Shown here piece after piece: positions 8,088 to 17,421 of a stretch of 32,082 nucleotides of DNA. Each line of letters starts with the position of its first letter. The stretch's first letter is position 1. Position numbers and translations under genes: made by a program. The stretch comes from Chitinophagales bacterium (GTDB lineage: Bacteria; Bacteroidota; Bacteroidia; Chitinophagales; LD1), in contig JAHBTS010000010.1 in assembly GCA_019638515.1 (NCBI GenBank), positions 1 to 32,082 of the forward strand. The letters are read 5' to 3'. Below the pieces are notes generated by a model. That model was not told the origin of the DNA, searched no databases, and saw only the letters and a program-made list of their open reading frames with translations.

Positions 8088-10865
8088 CTATCGCTTGCAA
8101 ATCCGCTTATAGGCACAATAAGTACAGCGTTCAACCTCTGCTGTTTGCATAAAAGGAATTTCGGCATTAAGCAATTCTTTCAATAAGATAAGCAGCTGCT
8201 CTTCAAAAAATTGTAAATGCTCTACACCCAATAAAGTGGTGTCGTTTATATCTAACTTATCAAATCCCTTGTTTACTCTTTGCAACCAAAAAATTCCTGA
8301 TTGAATAGGTAAACTTAGTGTTGCATTCATGCGCCAATAAGTCCATGCATACATAAGCAACTGAAACTGCACTTTAAACTTCGGGTCTTTAAACATTACC
8401 TCTTGCTCATCGCCTTTCAGGCTTACATTTTTAGCCTTTCCACTCTTAAAATCTACAATTGTAAGTGCCTTACCTTGAAACTCAATTCTATCGGCAAAGC
8501 CTTTAATTTTTACAGTTGAATCATGCACATTGAATACTGTTTCTAAAGGAGTTTCCAATGCCTCTATGCGTATAGATTCGCCTTGCTTTACACGTGCAAT
8601 TTCATTCTTCAGAAACGCATCAATCATCTTTAAACTCAGGCGATACTGCAAATGGTTTTTGCCTTGCATCAATGCGTCTTCATCAAATTTCTCTCTAAAG
8701 CCTTCTTTTAGTAAGCGCTCTATTTCTGCACTATTTTTACTAATTTGCTCCAGCCAATCAACAGTAAGCACTGCGCCAACTTTAGGCTTATACAATACTT
8801 CTAAAACATGGTGAATGGCTGTGCCAATGGTGTTACTCTCCATGCTTTCTTCTACATCATCGGCTTCTTGTATGTGAGCAATGTATCGGAAATAATATTG
8901 CAGCGGGCAATTGATAAAAGTACTCAAACCCGATGGCGAAAGTCCATACGCCATATTAGATTTTATGGTTTGCAACACAGCTTCTGTTTTAGGAACGGAT
9001 ATTGCTGCTGCCGCAGTTGCCGCTGGCGGACTAACGCTGTAAACACTTTCCTTCAGTTTTATACTGGAAGTTTCTTTTACCAATTCATATCCCAATTGCA
9101 AGAGGAATCTACTTTTTTCGCCTCCGCCTAAACTGTTGCCTTCGGTATCGTACAATAAATAAATACGCTTGGCTTTATGAAATAAACGATAGAATAAATA
9201 CGCTGTTCTAGCATCTTTTTGAACATGCGAAAACAAAGCAGCATTGCGCAACGGATGCGGAATATAACTCTTGCTTCCTTTGCCCGATGGAAGTACGCCT
9301 TCGTTTGCCGATAAAACAATTATATTCTCAAAATCTAAGCAGCGTGACTCCATCAAACCCATTATTTGCAAGCCCTCTGCAGGTTCCCCTTCAAATGGAA
9401 CACGGTGTGCCTTGAACTCATCGTTTAACAACGCGCGAATGGTTTTGGTTTGCAACACCACATTTGCCAAGGGCGTTGCAATGGTGCCTATGGCATCAGA
9501 AATTTTATGTAAAAATTCCAACTCCATTTCAGATTTTCCTGCTTGCTTAAAATGCTCTATAAGCTGCTCGGCAAGCAACATAAGCTGCTGTAAATACTTA
9601 TCGGAATGGCTTGTATGAAACAACACTTCCAGCACTTGTGCTGGAAAGCCTGCATGGTTCTTTTCAAAATAGCTGCGATCTACAAACACAATATTTTTCC
9701 TGCGTATGGCGGCTATTGCTGCATGTATTTCTGCTTGCGGCACCAGCGCACCAAAAAACGAATGCTGAAATAATGCCACTACATCTTTGAAGTATAACTT
9801 TTGCTTGTGTGTGCGCGTCATAATACGCTCAGTAGTATCGTGCAATTTGAAAAGCAACAAAAAGAATTCGCCAGCAAGCGAGCGCAATACCGGCAAACCC
9901 ATAGTTAAGTTATACTTGCTTAGTGAAGAGGGCAATAGATATTGCAGGGGTTGCAGCAACTTTTCATCCGATAAAATAACTGCTGTGTTTATGGCATTTG
10001 CATCGGTAAGTTGTAAGTGATTGGCAATAACTTCAACTGCAACTTTTGCCTGCCCAACACTGCGTGCCACACTTATTACTTCAACTTCTTTTTTAGTAGT
10101 TAATATCTGGTTCTCGCAATACTGCATATTGCCTTTCCACTCTTTAAAATACTTTCTAAAAAAGTAACCTGCCTCGCGCTCTGTATTCTCAACGTAATAC
10201 GCATCGGTATTCCAAAACACTGTGGCTTTAGCATGTGTGTGCATATGCCTTATGATGGTTTCCTCTGCCTTGGTTAAACCATCGAAACCAACAAAATAAA
10301 AGTTGCTTAGGTCTTTGCTTATTGCCTCTATATTTTCTGCCACCTGGCGAAATATCATTCCTGCATTTGCCTTGCCCAACGTTTTTAACTCCTTGCGATG
10401 CGTTTTATACAGTACTTCAAAACGCTCCCAAAACTTCAAATAATCTAATTGCGAAGCACTTAACTCGGTAGCCGGTTCATACACTTTCATTGATGCCAAA
10501 TTGCGCAACTCTCTAAAGAACCAATCTATGCGCACCATGTGCATGTCTATTTCCTCAAAATCATTACATAGTGTTCTGCCAAGTGGTAAAAATTCATCTA
10601 ATGTTTCGCCTCTACCTGTTTGCAAATAGATACTGTGCAACAGCATTATTTCTTCCAGCATATCTACTGTTTGCAGCCCTGCAACTTTCTGCACCCAATC
10701 GCTTAGCGTATTGATGCTTGGAAGCCAAAGTGTTTTGCCGCTTTCCAACAATGCTTTTCTAAAAAAATAGCAAGCACGGTGTGTGGGTAGCACCACATGT
10801 ATGGTGCTTAAATTATTACCATGCTGTGCTATAACTTCGAGGGCAACCTTTTGTAAAAAATTCAT
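8088..10865 (-). CDS. addB: AddB-type helicase-like/PD-(D/E)XK nuclease subunit with iron-sulfur cysteines
   Basis: This is the predicted second subunit of an AddAB-type double-strand-break end-resection complex. The 925 residues start with a degenerate superfamily I helicase fold (HVVLPTHRACYFFRKALL, but no intact Walker A) and end in a RecB-family nuclease domain with IVDFKSGKA (Asp805, Lys807). Four cysteines fit the AddB [4Fe-4S] pattern: Cys653 in FINCPLQYYFRY and Cys914, Cys917 and Cys923 in CTYCAYKRIC at the very C terminus. That cluster is known to brace the nuclease domain in Bacillus AddB. The ATG at 10865 directly abuts the stop codon of the addA-like gene, which points to translational coupling. 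Overall sequence divergence from Firmicutes AddB is probably high, so the name rests on architecture. Confidence 0.85.
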   Translation of the reverse strand: MNFLQKVALEVIAQHGNNLSTIHVVLPTHRACYFFRKALLESGKTLWLPSINTLSDWVQKVAGLQTVDMLEEIMLLHSIYLQTGRGETLDEFLPLGRTLCNDFEEIDMHMVRIDWFFRELRNLASMKVYEPATELSASQLDYLKFWERFEVLYKTHRKELKTLGKANAGMIFRQVAENIEAISKDLSNFYFVGFDGLTKAEETIIRHMHTHAKATVFWNTDAYYVENTEREAGYFFRKYFKEWKGNMQYCENQILTTKKEVEVISVARSVGQAKVAVEVIANHLQLTDANAINTAVILSDEKLLQPLQYLLPSSLSKYNLTMGLPVLRSLAGEFFLLLFKLHDTTERIMTRTHKQKLYFKDVVALFQHSFFGALVPQAEIHAAIAAIRRKNIVFVDRSYFEKNHAGFPAQVLEVLFHTSHSDKYLQQLMLLAEQLIEHFKQAGKSEMELEFLHKISDAIGTIATPLANVVLQTKTIRALLNDEFKAHRVPFEGEPAEGLQIMGLMESRCLDFENIIVLSANEGVLPSGKGSKSYIPHPLRNAALFSHVQKDARTAYLFYRLFHKAKRIYLLYDTEGNSLGGGEKSRFLLQLGYELVKETSSIKLKESVYSVSPPAATAAAAISVPKTEAVLQTIKSNMAYGLSPSGLSTFINCPLQYYFRYIAHIQEADDVEESMESNTIGTAIHHVLEVLYKPKVGAVLTVDWLEQISKNSAEIERLLKEGFREKFDEDALMQGKNHLQYRLSLKMIDAFLKNEIARVKQGESIRIEALETPLETVFNVHDSTVKIKGFADRIEFQGKALTIVDFKSGKAKNVSLKGDEQEVMFKDPKFKVQFQLLMYAWTYWRMNATLSLPIQSGIFWLQRVNKGFDKLDINDTTLLGVEHLQFFEEQLLILLKELLNAEIPFMQTAEVERCTYCAYKRICKR

Positions 10866-13800
10866 TTATACTATGGTTATTAAGTTGGTTTGTGTGTAAT
10901 AAATTATTGCCGCTTCTACACGAAATCCAAGTTGGTTAAATCCTTCTTTATACACTTCTAATTGAGCTTTATGGGCAGCAATTTCTTCACCTGTTTTGTA
11001 GTCTATGATATAAACCACATTAGCTGCTTTATCCAACACAACTCTATCCGGAAATTTCAATTCGCCTTGTATGCTTAATCCTGTTTCATTAAAAATTTCA
11101 AATGGCGGCATAAAAAATTTATGTAGTTGCGGATGATGAACCACAGCTGCAATATCGTGCTTAATGCGTGCTGCAATTTCTGATTCTACCGCTTTGCTTT
11201 GTAAAAGCTTTTCGGTTACCACTTCATATTCATCAGCATATTTTATTTCACTTAAAATAGTGTGCAACAGGTTGCCGTAAGCAATATCGTTTAGCTTAGA
11301 TTGCCTCCATTTTAAACGTGGATTTTTGCGCACTTGCAACACTGAATCCTCAGCTGAAGTAATGTTGCCACCAACCTGAAAAAGTGTAGTCTTTTCCTTG
11401 CTCTCATGCGCTTGCCTAACAGTTTCTTCTGCATAAACTTGAAACATATTTTCGCTTACTTCTTCTACCTGCTCTTGCTCAATAAATTTATGAAACAATA
11501 AGCCTAACTCACTCATACCGCCTTCTCCATCTTCGCTATCACTTGCCTTTGCTTTCTTCTTTTGGTCTTGCTGATTTACTATTACATACAACCAATCGGT
11601 AGGGCGTGTAGTAGCAACATACAGTAGGTTTAACTTTTCTTGAAACATACTATCGCGCTCATTGGTGTAAAGGTGTGCAAACGAAGTTTTCTCTAAACTT
11701 TTTTCTACCGGCAATAGAAATTCGTGAATACCTGCATAGTAAGGCTTATCTATGTTTATCCATACTTGCTTATTTCTAGAAATGGTGCTAAAGTTGGCAT
11801 TGGGTAAAATAACAACCGGAAACTCAAGGCCTTTAGATTTGTGTACCGTCATTACTTTCACGGCATCTAAAGTTTCGGGATAGATGATACTTTTTTTCTC
11901 TTTTTCCTTCTCCCACCATTCTAAAAAGTGTTGAATATTTCCGATAAATCTTTGACTATACAAAAGCACTTCATCTAAAAAGAACTGAATAAATGGGTCG
12001 CTTCCAATATCTAATTTAAAAAGCGCAGCAAGCTTATGCAGCAGATCGAATAAGCGCAATTCCAATAATTTGTAAGCATTAAATTCTTGCTGAATTAATG
12101 CTGAAATTTCTCCTTCAAACTGTCGCTGGTTGCTATCTACAGCAATAGCTTCAATACTAGCATTATTAGCAAACCGCAACTGTAGTGAATACAAAAGTTC
12201 TGCGCGCAACACCAAATCGTTGCTGCGGTGCAGGTACATAAGTGCACATTCCAACAACTTTACAGAATCTGCTTCGGCTATAATTAGACTCTCAGGTGAA
12301 ATTACGTTTATGCCATTGTTTATTAAATACGATGCAACTTGAGTACCTATTTTATTGGTATCTACCAATATGGCAATATCACGTTGTTTATACTTATTTT
12401 GCAGTGCAGCTTGCACCAACTCCAAAGTCTTTGCGAGCCTAGCTTCTTCATCGCTTTTTTCTACCAGTGCAATAGCCACATTACCACCTTTTTTAGAAGA
12501 GCCTACTTTTTGTGCATGGTCTTGGTAAGCAGCCTTATCTTTTAGTTCCGGTTGTGCTTTTGCTAACTCATAAAAGCGGTTATTAAAATCTATTATATTG
12601 GCACAACTGCGGAAATTATATTCTAAGTTTTCTACCACAGGCTGGTGGTTCATAATGTTTATCTCGCGCTCCTTTAATACCCAATCTTTATCGCTGCCAT
12701 ATATTTCCGGCAGCATAGAAAACTGCTTTACTTCACCTCCTCTAAAACGATAAATGGCTTGCTTGGCATCGCCCACAATCAAGCACTCCTGCATATTGGC
12801 AACAGCATTATCTATTAGTGGAAGCAAGTTGTGCCATTGCATTACAGATGTGTCTTGGAACTCATCTATCATAATGTTGTTATAGCGGCCGCCCACGCGT
12901 TCATAAATTACAGGCACAGGCTGGTCTTTTACTTCACTAAACACTCTATGCTGAAACTCTGCAATAAGCATCAAACCATTTTCGTTTTTATAGCTCGTAA
13001 GAATATTGTTTACTGCTTGCAGCAGCATAAACGGGAAAATATTTTTCTTAATAAGTTTAGCCAATGCTACCTCCCCATACTCATTGGAGTGCAAGGCTGT
13101 GAGCAACGAAAAGTAATCTGCAATTCTCTCTTTTATGGGGGCTATTTTGGCATCAGCTTCAGGGCTTGAAGCCCACTTACCTTCGTGTATTGTTTTTTGG
13201 TGAACCGTAGTTCCTGTGGCAGCATTGTCATAGTTAGCACCTTTCTTTTTCACTTGTTTAAAATAGCCCAGAATGCTCCTACTCTTCTGCCAAAAATCTT
13301 CTTCGGTTACACCTTGTTTTTCAATTAACTCAATGGCCTCTGAGGCAATCTTATCTGACTTTTCATCAAAACCTTTTATGAATACAACCAATGCCTTCTG
13401 TAAATCTAAGAGTGCCGGAATTGAAGTATTTTCAAGAGTTTCGCGGTGCATGAAGGTATCGTCTCTTAGAAGGTTTTTAGAAAAATTCACCAACTCATCT
13501 TCAATATTATAGCTCCGTTCTTCATCCATTTTTGCGGTGGCAAACTCTATAAGTGCTTTCGATAAATTTTCGCGTTCAATACTTGTTTGTGTACTGTTTT
13601 CATCTTCAATTTCATTAAGTAAAAGTTCTACCACCTGTGTAAGCAAAGCATCGGTATCCATTTCTATTTCCACATTCATATTCAGCTTTAGTTCGTAGGC
13701 AAAGCCGCGTATTACTTGGTGTGTAAACTTATCTATGGTGCAAATACCAATATCGGCATAATGGTGCAGCATGGCTTGCAACATGCTTTGGCAACGTATT

Positions 13801-14057
13801 TTTAATTCACTGGGCGAGAGATGCAGTTCGCTACACAAAAAATCTATGAGATGTTTTTCTTTGGACGAAAGTTCAGAGAGCGCATCTAATTTTTCGAGTA
13901 CGCGCGATTTCATTTCGTTGGCTGCTTTATTGGTAAAAGTAATAGCCAGTATATGCTTAAAGTAGGTTTGGGGTTGCTGTAATGCCAGTCGCAAATACTC
14001 CTTTACCAGCGTATATGTTTTACCCGAACCGGCAGATGCTTTTACAATTTTGAGCAT
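10866..14057 (-). CDS. addA: AddA-type UvrD-family helicase-nuclease
   Basis: This is the predicted motor subunit of the AddAB-type recombination complex that unwinds and degrades DNA ends before RecA loading. The 1063 residues contain all main superfamily IA helicase motifs: Walker A KASAGSGKT (6-14), motif Ia ITFTNKAANEMK, Walker B MIDEFQDTS (Asp398, Glu399), motif III VGDAKQAIYRFRGG, motif IV region YNFRS, motif V VMTVHKSKGLEFPVV and motif VI region LLYVATTRP. The C terminus carries a RecB-like nuclease core, YIIDYKTGEE (Asp1019, Lys1021). The reading frame ends exactly where the addB-like gene starts. A divergent promoter for yihY lies in the 54-bp upstream gap. Order and architecture fit AddA better than RecB or PcrA; no recC or recD gene is present. 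Confidence 0.9.
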   Translation of the reverse strand: MLKIVKASAGSGKTYTLVKEYLRLALQQPQTYFKHILAITFTNKAANEMKSRVLEKLDALSELSSKEKHLIDFLCSELHLSPSELKIRCQSMLQAMLHHYADIGICTIDKFTHQVIRGFAYELKLNMNVEIEMDTDALLTQVVELLLNEIEDENSTQTSIERENLSKALIEFATAKMDEERSYNIEDELVNFSKNLLRDDTFMHRETLENTSIPALLDLQKALVVFIKGFDEKSDKIASEAIELIEKQGVTEEDFWQKSRSILGYFKQVKKKGANYDNAATGTTVHQKTIHEGKWASSPEADAKIAPIKERIADYFSLLTALHSNEYGEVALAKLIKKNIFPFMLLQAVNNILTSYKNENGLMLIAEFQHRVFSEVKDQPVPVIYERVGGRYNNIMIDEFQDTSVMQWHNLLPLIDNAVANMQECLIVGDAKQAIYRFRGGEVKQFSMLPEIYGSDKDWVLKEREINIMNHQPVVENLEYNFRSCANIIDFNNRFYELAKAQPELKDKAAYQDHAQKVGSSKKGGNVAIALVEKSDEEARLAKTLELVQAALQNKYKQRDIAILVDTNKIGTQVASYLINNGINVISPESLIIAEADSVKLLECALMYLHRSNDLVLRAELLYSLQLRFANNASIEAIAVDSNQRQFEGEISALIQQEFNAYKLLELRLFDLLHKLAALFKLDIGSDPFIQFFLDEVLLYSQRFIGNIQHFLEWWEKEKEKKSIIYPETLDAVKVMTVHKSKGLEFPVVILPNANFSTISRNKQVWINIDKPYYAGIHEFLLPVEKSLEKTSFAHLYTNERDSMFQEKLNLLYVATTRPTDWLYVIVNQQDQKKKAKASDSEDGEGGMSELGLLFHKFIEQEQVEEVSENMFQVYAEETVRQAHESKEKTTLFQVGGNITSAEDSVLQVRKNPRLKWRQSKLNDIAYGNLLHTILSEIKYADEYEVVTEKLLQSKAVESEIAARIKHDIAAVVHHPQLHKFFMPPFEIFNETGLSIQGELKFPDRVVLDKAANVVYIIDYKTGEEIAAHKAQLEVYKEGFNQLGFRVEAAIIYYTQTNLITIV

Positions 14058-14074
14058 GAAGGCAAGTTAGATTT

Positions 14075-14104
14075 TTTGTTCATTAAATAATGCGATTATT
14101 TTCG
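14075..14104 (+). promoter_or_regulatory. yihY promoter (Bacteroidota -33/-7 type)
   Basis: TTTG (14075-14078), 18 nt, then TATTTTCG (14097-14104). The ATG at 14112 is only 7 nt further on, which predicts a leaderless or nearly leaderless transcript. Confidence 0.6.
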
Positions 14105-14111
14105 ATTGCCG

Positions 14112-15062
14112 ATGGATGCTATTTACAAAAAACTGAAACGCAAGTTTCCATTCATTAAAAACTGGGAAGGCATTGCAAAATCGTTTACACTTCCGGGTTT
14201 CGATGGTATTCCTGTGTATAATGTGGTACTCTTTTTTATTGAAGAAATAAAGAAGAACTCACTTCCCATGCGTAGCAAATCTATTGCATTCAGTTTCTTT
14301 TTGGCATTGTTTCCTGCGCTAATTTTTGTGTTTTCGCTTATTCCATTTCTTGGTATTGAAGCGCTGAACGAAACAAACATAGAAGAGCTATTGCGTTCTG
14401 TGCTTCCTATGGGTGAGTTTTATGAATTCATTTTTGGTACACTCAATGAGGTTTTAGTAAAAAAGCGAAGCGATTTACTAACCGGTTCCTTTTTGCTATC
14501 GGGCTATCTCACCACAAGTGGTGTACTTGCCATGATGGCATCTTTCGATAAATCGTATGAGTATTACACCAAGCGCTCCGGCATTCTTGCACGTTTGGTT
14601 GCAACAAAAATATCAATGCTGCTCGTGCTTATGTTTTTAATTTCTGTAGTGCTAATTGTTGCGGGGCAAGATTTATTTCGATTTGGTTTTTCACTCTTGC
14701 AAATTGATAATTCATTAACGCGTTTCCTTATCAATTTCCTACGCTACTTTGTTATAGTAATGCTCTTTTTCTTTTCTATTTCGCTCATTTACTACTATGG
14801 TCCCTCTACCAAAACCAAATACCGTTTTATTTCACCGGGAGCTACTATTGCCACGCTTTTATCGTTGCTCGCATCTATTGGATTTTCGTTTTATGTAACG
14901 CACTTAAATCGCTACAACACTATTTTTGGTTCTATTGGTACTATTATGCTTATGATGATTTGGATTAACATCAATGCGTTTGTTTTGCTTATAGGATACG
15001 AGTTAAATGCCAGTATTTATCACCATAGAACCACGGTCGGCAACAAGTGTTCTAATGAATAA
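14112..15062 (+). CDS. YihY/BrkB family inner-membrane protein
   Basis: This 316-residue integral membrane protein belongs to the YihY/BrkB (formerly ribonuclease BN) family, whose true function is unsettled; the old RNase BN and virulence labels are not supported for most members. After a basic N terminus come about six hydrophobic segments. Family landmarks include SKSIAFSFFLALFPALIFVFSLIP, the region LLTGSFLLSGYLTTSGVLAMM, YYYGPSTKTKYRFISPGA and MLMMIWININAFVLLIGYELN, each quoted only in part here as SFFLALFPALIFV, YYYGPST and NAFVLLIGYELN. I chose ATG 14112 over an in-frame TTG at 14106 because the promoter -7 element ends at 14104. Its last 11 bp overlap the 3' end of the convergent TSUP gene. 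Confidence 0.88.
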   Translation: MDAIYKKLKRKFPFIKNWEGIAKSFTLPGFDGIPVYNVVLFFIEEIKKNSLPMRSKSIAFSFFLALFPALIFVFSLIPFLGIEALNETNIEELLRSVLPMGEFYEFIFGTLNEVLVKKRSDLLTGSFLLSGYLTTSGVLAMMASFDKSYEYYTKRSGILARLVATKISMLLVLMFLISVVLIVAGQDLFRFGFSLLQIDNSLTRFLINFLRYFVIVMLFFFSISLIYYYGPSTKTKYRFISPGATIATLLSLLASIGFSFYVTHLNRYNTIFGSIGTIMLMMIWININAFVLLIGYELNASIYHHRTTVGNKCSNE

Positions 15063-15882
15063 AAACTTCCCACAGCATTTTAGTAGCCACTATTGCTATT
15101 AGCAGCAGCATTAATAGTTTTAGTTGCATTTCAGAGAGTTTATGACCCAACTTTACACCTCGCTTAGCCGCAAGTGTAATACCAATTCCCAATGGTACAA
15201 TATATTGAGGCACTATGTGTCCTATATTAAAAATGTGTGATGGAAATAACAAAGGCGATTTCACAATATAAAATATAGTGAGTGGCAGAGCGGCTATGGG
15301 TATTACTCCTGTTGAAACCGATATTGCCTTCTTTATATCTATTTTAAGGATAGAACTAAATGCCGGAACCATAATAATACCGCCACCTAAACCCGAAAGT
15401 GCTGTAACTATTCCTGTACCAAAACCAATTGCCGACAACTTTTTAAAACCTACCTTATCTAAATCATTTGAATAACTTGAGGAGTTTCGTTTAATAAATG
15501 TGCGGAGCGTAACCGCCACTAATAACGTAAGAAACACTATCGAAAACTTCTCCTTATTATACCAACTTCCCAACGAAATAAAATAGGTAGTAAGGAGTGA
15601 AGACACCACACCTGCCGAAGCCGTAAACAATACCGGTTTAGGATAGTATGTACCTTGCTTATATTGGTTGTAGCTGGCAGCCAAACCTGTAAACACAATT
15701 GTAAGCATTGAATTGGCCAAAACACACTTTACCAACACATTTCCTTCTACACCTGCTTGCCTTAAAAAATGCGTAAAAAGCGGAACGAAAATAATACCTC
15801 CACCCACACCCAACATGCTACCCAAAAAACCTCCCGCAAAACCAAACAACAAGAATACTACAGGAATATAAAACTGTTCCAA
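15052..15882 (-). CDS. TSUP family transporter (TauE/SafE type)
   Basis: This polytopic membrane protein of about 276 residues has eight predicted hydrophobic segments and the duplicated glycine signature of the TSUP family: GVGGGIIFVPL near residue 26 and GLGGGIIMVPA near residue 166. Family members export or import sulfur-containing or organic anions such as sulfite, sulfoacetate or taurine; the substrate here is unknown. The only start that keeps the first membrane helix is TTG at 15882, directly after the TAG stop of the thioredoxin-like gene and in the same frame. The next ATG would start inside the first glycine motif. This makes the start uncertain and leaves open translational coupling, read-through or a sequence error. 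It ends with TAG and overlaps yihY by 11 bp. Confidence 0.85.
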   Translation of the reverse strand: MEQFYIPVVFLLFGFAGGFLGSMLGVGGGIIFVPLFTHFLRQAGVEGNVLVKCVLANSMLTIVFTGLAASYNQYKQGTYYPKPVLFTASAGVVSSLLTTYFISLGSWYNKEKFSIVFLTLLVAVTLRTFIKRNSSSYSNDLDKVGFKKLSAIGFGTGIVTALSGLGGGIIMVPAFSSILKIDIKKAISVSTGVIPIAALPLTIFYIVKSPLLFPSHIFNIGHIVPQYIVPLGIGITLAAKRGVKLGHKLSEMQLKLLMLLLIAIVATKMLWEVFIH

Positions 15883-16422
15883 CTATTGAATTTTGCCTTT
15901 AAAGGTATTTTGATATTGCTCCCATTGCGTATTCCTAAACGCATTGGTAGCAAAATAACTCAAAATCATTTCAAAAGTTGCCGGTTCCAGATAGCCCGGA
16001 ACTGGAGATAAAATACTCAACTGCTCATCTAAGTAAACTGTTGTGGGATAGCTCATTTTATTGTTCATAATAAATGCTGCTAATTCATGGTAGCCCCTGC
16101 TTCCCTGCCCTATAAACTTATACTCCTTGCCGTTAAAAACAATTGGTTGGCGCTGCTCTGCGTTAAACTTTACGGCATAATAATGCTCGTTTACATACTT
16201 CACAATTTCGGGATGCGAAAAAGTAGTTGCATCCATTCGCTTACACCATCCACACCAATCGGTGTAAACATCTACCACAATTTTTTTGGGCTTTACTTTT
16301 TGTGCTGCTTGTGCTTGCTCCCATGTTAGCCATTTTATACCTCCACCTTCGGTGGTTTTGGGCGATTTGAATGAGGTAACACTCAAAAACAATACACCAA
16401 TTAAAAACAAAATCTTCTTCAT
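15883..16422 (-). CDS. Exported thioredoxin-fold protein
   Basis: This 179-residue protein has an N-terminal signal sequence (MKKILFLIGVLFLSVTSF, about residues 1-18) followed by a thioredoxin-like domain with the redox motif CGWC at 57-60 in YTDWCGWCKRMD. The cis-proline segment MSYPTTVYLD lies further on, and a helical tail ends KGKIQ. It resembles the C-terminal thioredoxin domain of DsbD and the thioredoxin_7/DUF255-like proteins of Bacteroidota, which act as periplasmic thiol reductants or disulfide exchangers. It is probably periplasmic or membrane-anchored. The TSUP transporter gene follows with no gap and in the same frame after a single TAG codon, so the two products may work together in sulfur or thiol handling; that link is inference. 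Confidence 0.87.
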   Translation of the reverse strand: MKKILFLIGVLFLSVTSFKSPKTTEGGGIKWLTWEQAQAAQKVKPKKIVVDVYTDWCGWCKRMDATTFSHPEIVKYVNEHYYAVKFNAEQRQPIVFNGKEYKFIGQGSRGYHELAAFIMNNKMSYPTTVYLDEQLSILSPVPGYLEPATFEMILSYFATNAFRNTQWEQYQNTFKGKIQ

Positions 16423-16515
16423 AATTGTATCGTGCTAAGGTAAATAAAATAGCTTTATTTAAGATTGAATTATTAAGTTAAACAATTGATTTTACAAAAG
16501 TTTAATTGCCATAAA

Positions 16516-16848
16516 ATGAAAACTGTATTACTCCTGCTTGCCTCCAACATATTTATGACCTTCGCTTGGTATGGGCATTTAAAATTTAAAGAAATAGCAC
16601 TATGGAAAGTAATTTTGGTAAGCTGGCTTATAGCATTTTTTGAATACTGCCTACAAGTTCCTGCCAATAGAATTGGCCACACAACTTTTACTGCCACACA
16701 ACTAAAAATAATGCAAGAGGTAATTACACTAATTGTATTTGCTGCCTTTAGCTTATTCTTTCTTAAAGAAGATTTTAAATGGAATTATGCAGTTTCATTC
16801 ATGTTTATTATTGGAGCTGTGTACTTTGCGTTTGCCAAATTCGAATAG
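16516..16848 (+). CDS. DUF486 (DMT superfamily) membrane protein
   Basis: The 110-residue protein has four hydrophobic segments and the DUF486 hallmarks MTFAWYGHLKF, SWLIAFFEYCLQVPANRIG and LKIMQEVITLIVFAAFS (each a short stretch), ending FIIGAVYFAFAKFE. The family is a small multidrug-resistance-like branch of the drug/metabolite transporter superfamily with no proven function. I chose ATG 16516, which begins directly with the first membrane helix; an earlier in-frame start at 16486 would add ten residues without family support. Convergent with the AHSA1-like gene. Confidence 0.9.
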   Translation: MKTVLLLLASNIFMTFAWYGHLKFKEIALWKVILVSWLIAFFEYCLQVPANRIGHTTFTATQLKIMQEVITLIVFAAFSLFFLKEDFKWNYAVSFMFIIGAVYFAFAKFE

Positions 16849-16890
16849 CCATTCTAAAAATAGCCCTTACTGCGTAATTAAAGCCACTTC

Positions 16891-17334
16891 TCACTGCTTA
16901 AATGGATTTCCACTGCCTGTTTCCAAAAATGCCTTTAAACTGGCTATAAACTGATGCCAGCCGCCCTCGCAAATTGTATAACACTCAACCTGCGGAGTAA
17001 GCCCTATGTGAGCAAGGTGTAATTCCGTGCTGCCAACTTTAGATTGCAGCTCCCAAACTATTGTAGTACCAATCCACTCTTTTTTATTGGTCAATTCAGG
17101 TATATCAATAAGTGAATTGGTAACATTCCAAACAACTTTCTTATTGGGTACTAACTCCTCTACCAATATTGTTTTAAAAATACTTGTACCAAAATAGATG
17201 GTAAATGAATCTCCTTGCTTATCCGATGATCCTTCAAACATTACAGTCCACCACTTTGGAATATAGCTGGTTAATGCTTCATAAACACTAACTTCTGTGG
17301 CATTTACTTCAATTACTTTTTCAAAATATTCCAT
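16891..17334 (-). CDS. AHSA1/SRPBCC-domain protein
   Basis: About 147 residues from the ATG at 17334, or 156 from the ATG at 17361. The fold is the helix-grip START/SRPBCC type: FEKVIEVNATEVSVYEALT at the start, WWTVMFEGSSDKQGDSFT, a VVWNV strand, then TTIVWELQS, TELHLAHIGL and the C-terminal helix GWHQFIASLKAFLETG. This family includes Aha1-like Hsp90 activators and many small-ligand-binding proteins; no ligand can be inferred. I prefer the second ATG because the conserved first strand begins there, and because the first lies next to the rplC terminator hairpin. The gene lies downstream of the ribosomal cluster on the same strand but after a terminator, so it is likely a separate unit. Confidence 0.82.
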   Translation of the reverse strand: MEYFEKVIEVNATEVSVYEALTSYIPKWWTVMFEGSSDKQGDSFTIYFGTSIFKTILVEELVPNKKVVWNVTNSLIDIPELTNKKEWIGTTIVWELQSKVGSTELHLAHIGLTPQVECYTICEGGWHQFIASLKAFLETGSGNPFKQ

Positions 17335-17369
17335 ACCAAAATACTTATTTCTCACCACCATAATACCAT

Positions 17370-17398
17370 AAAAAAAGGCTGCCTTTACGGACAGCCTT
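17370..17398 (-). terminator. Rho-independent terminator after rplC
   Basis: On the minus strand AAGGCTG (17398-17392) pairs with CAGCCTT (17381-17375) around a 10-nt loop, and the stem runs into a run of T (complement of the A run 17370-17376). It lies 24 bp past the rplC stop and should end the rpsL-rplC transcript. Confidence 0.75.
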
Positions 17399-17421
17399 CA
17401 AAATATACTATAGTAATAAAA

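Noticed and set aside
12831..13169. Plus-strand open frame of 112 codons inside addA
   Set aside because: It is the antisense shadow of a well-supported helicase gene and encodes no recognisable protein.
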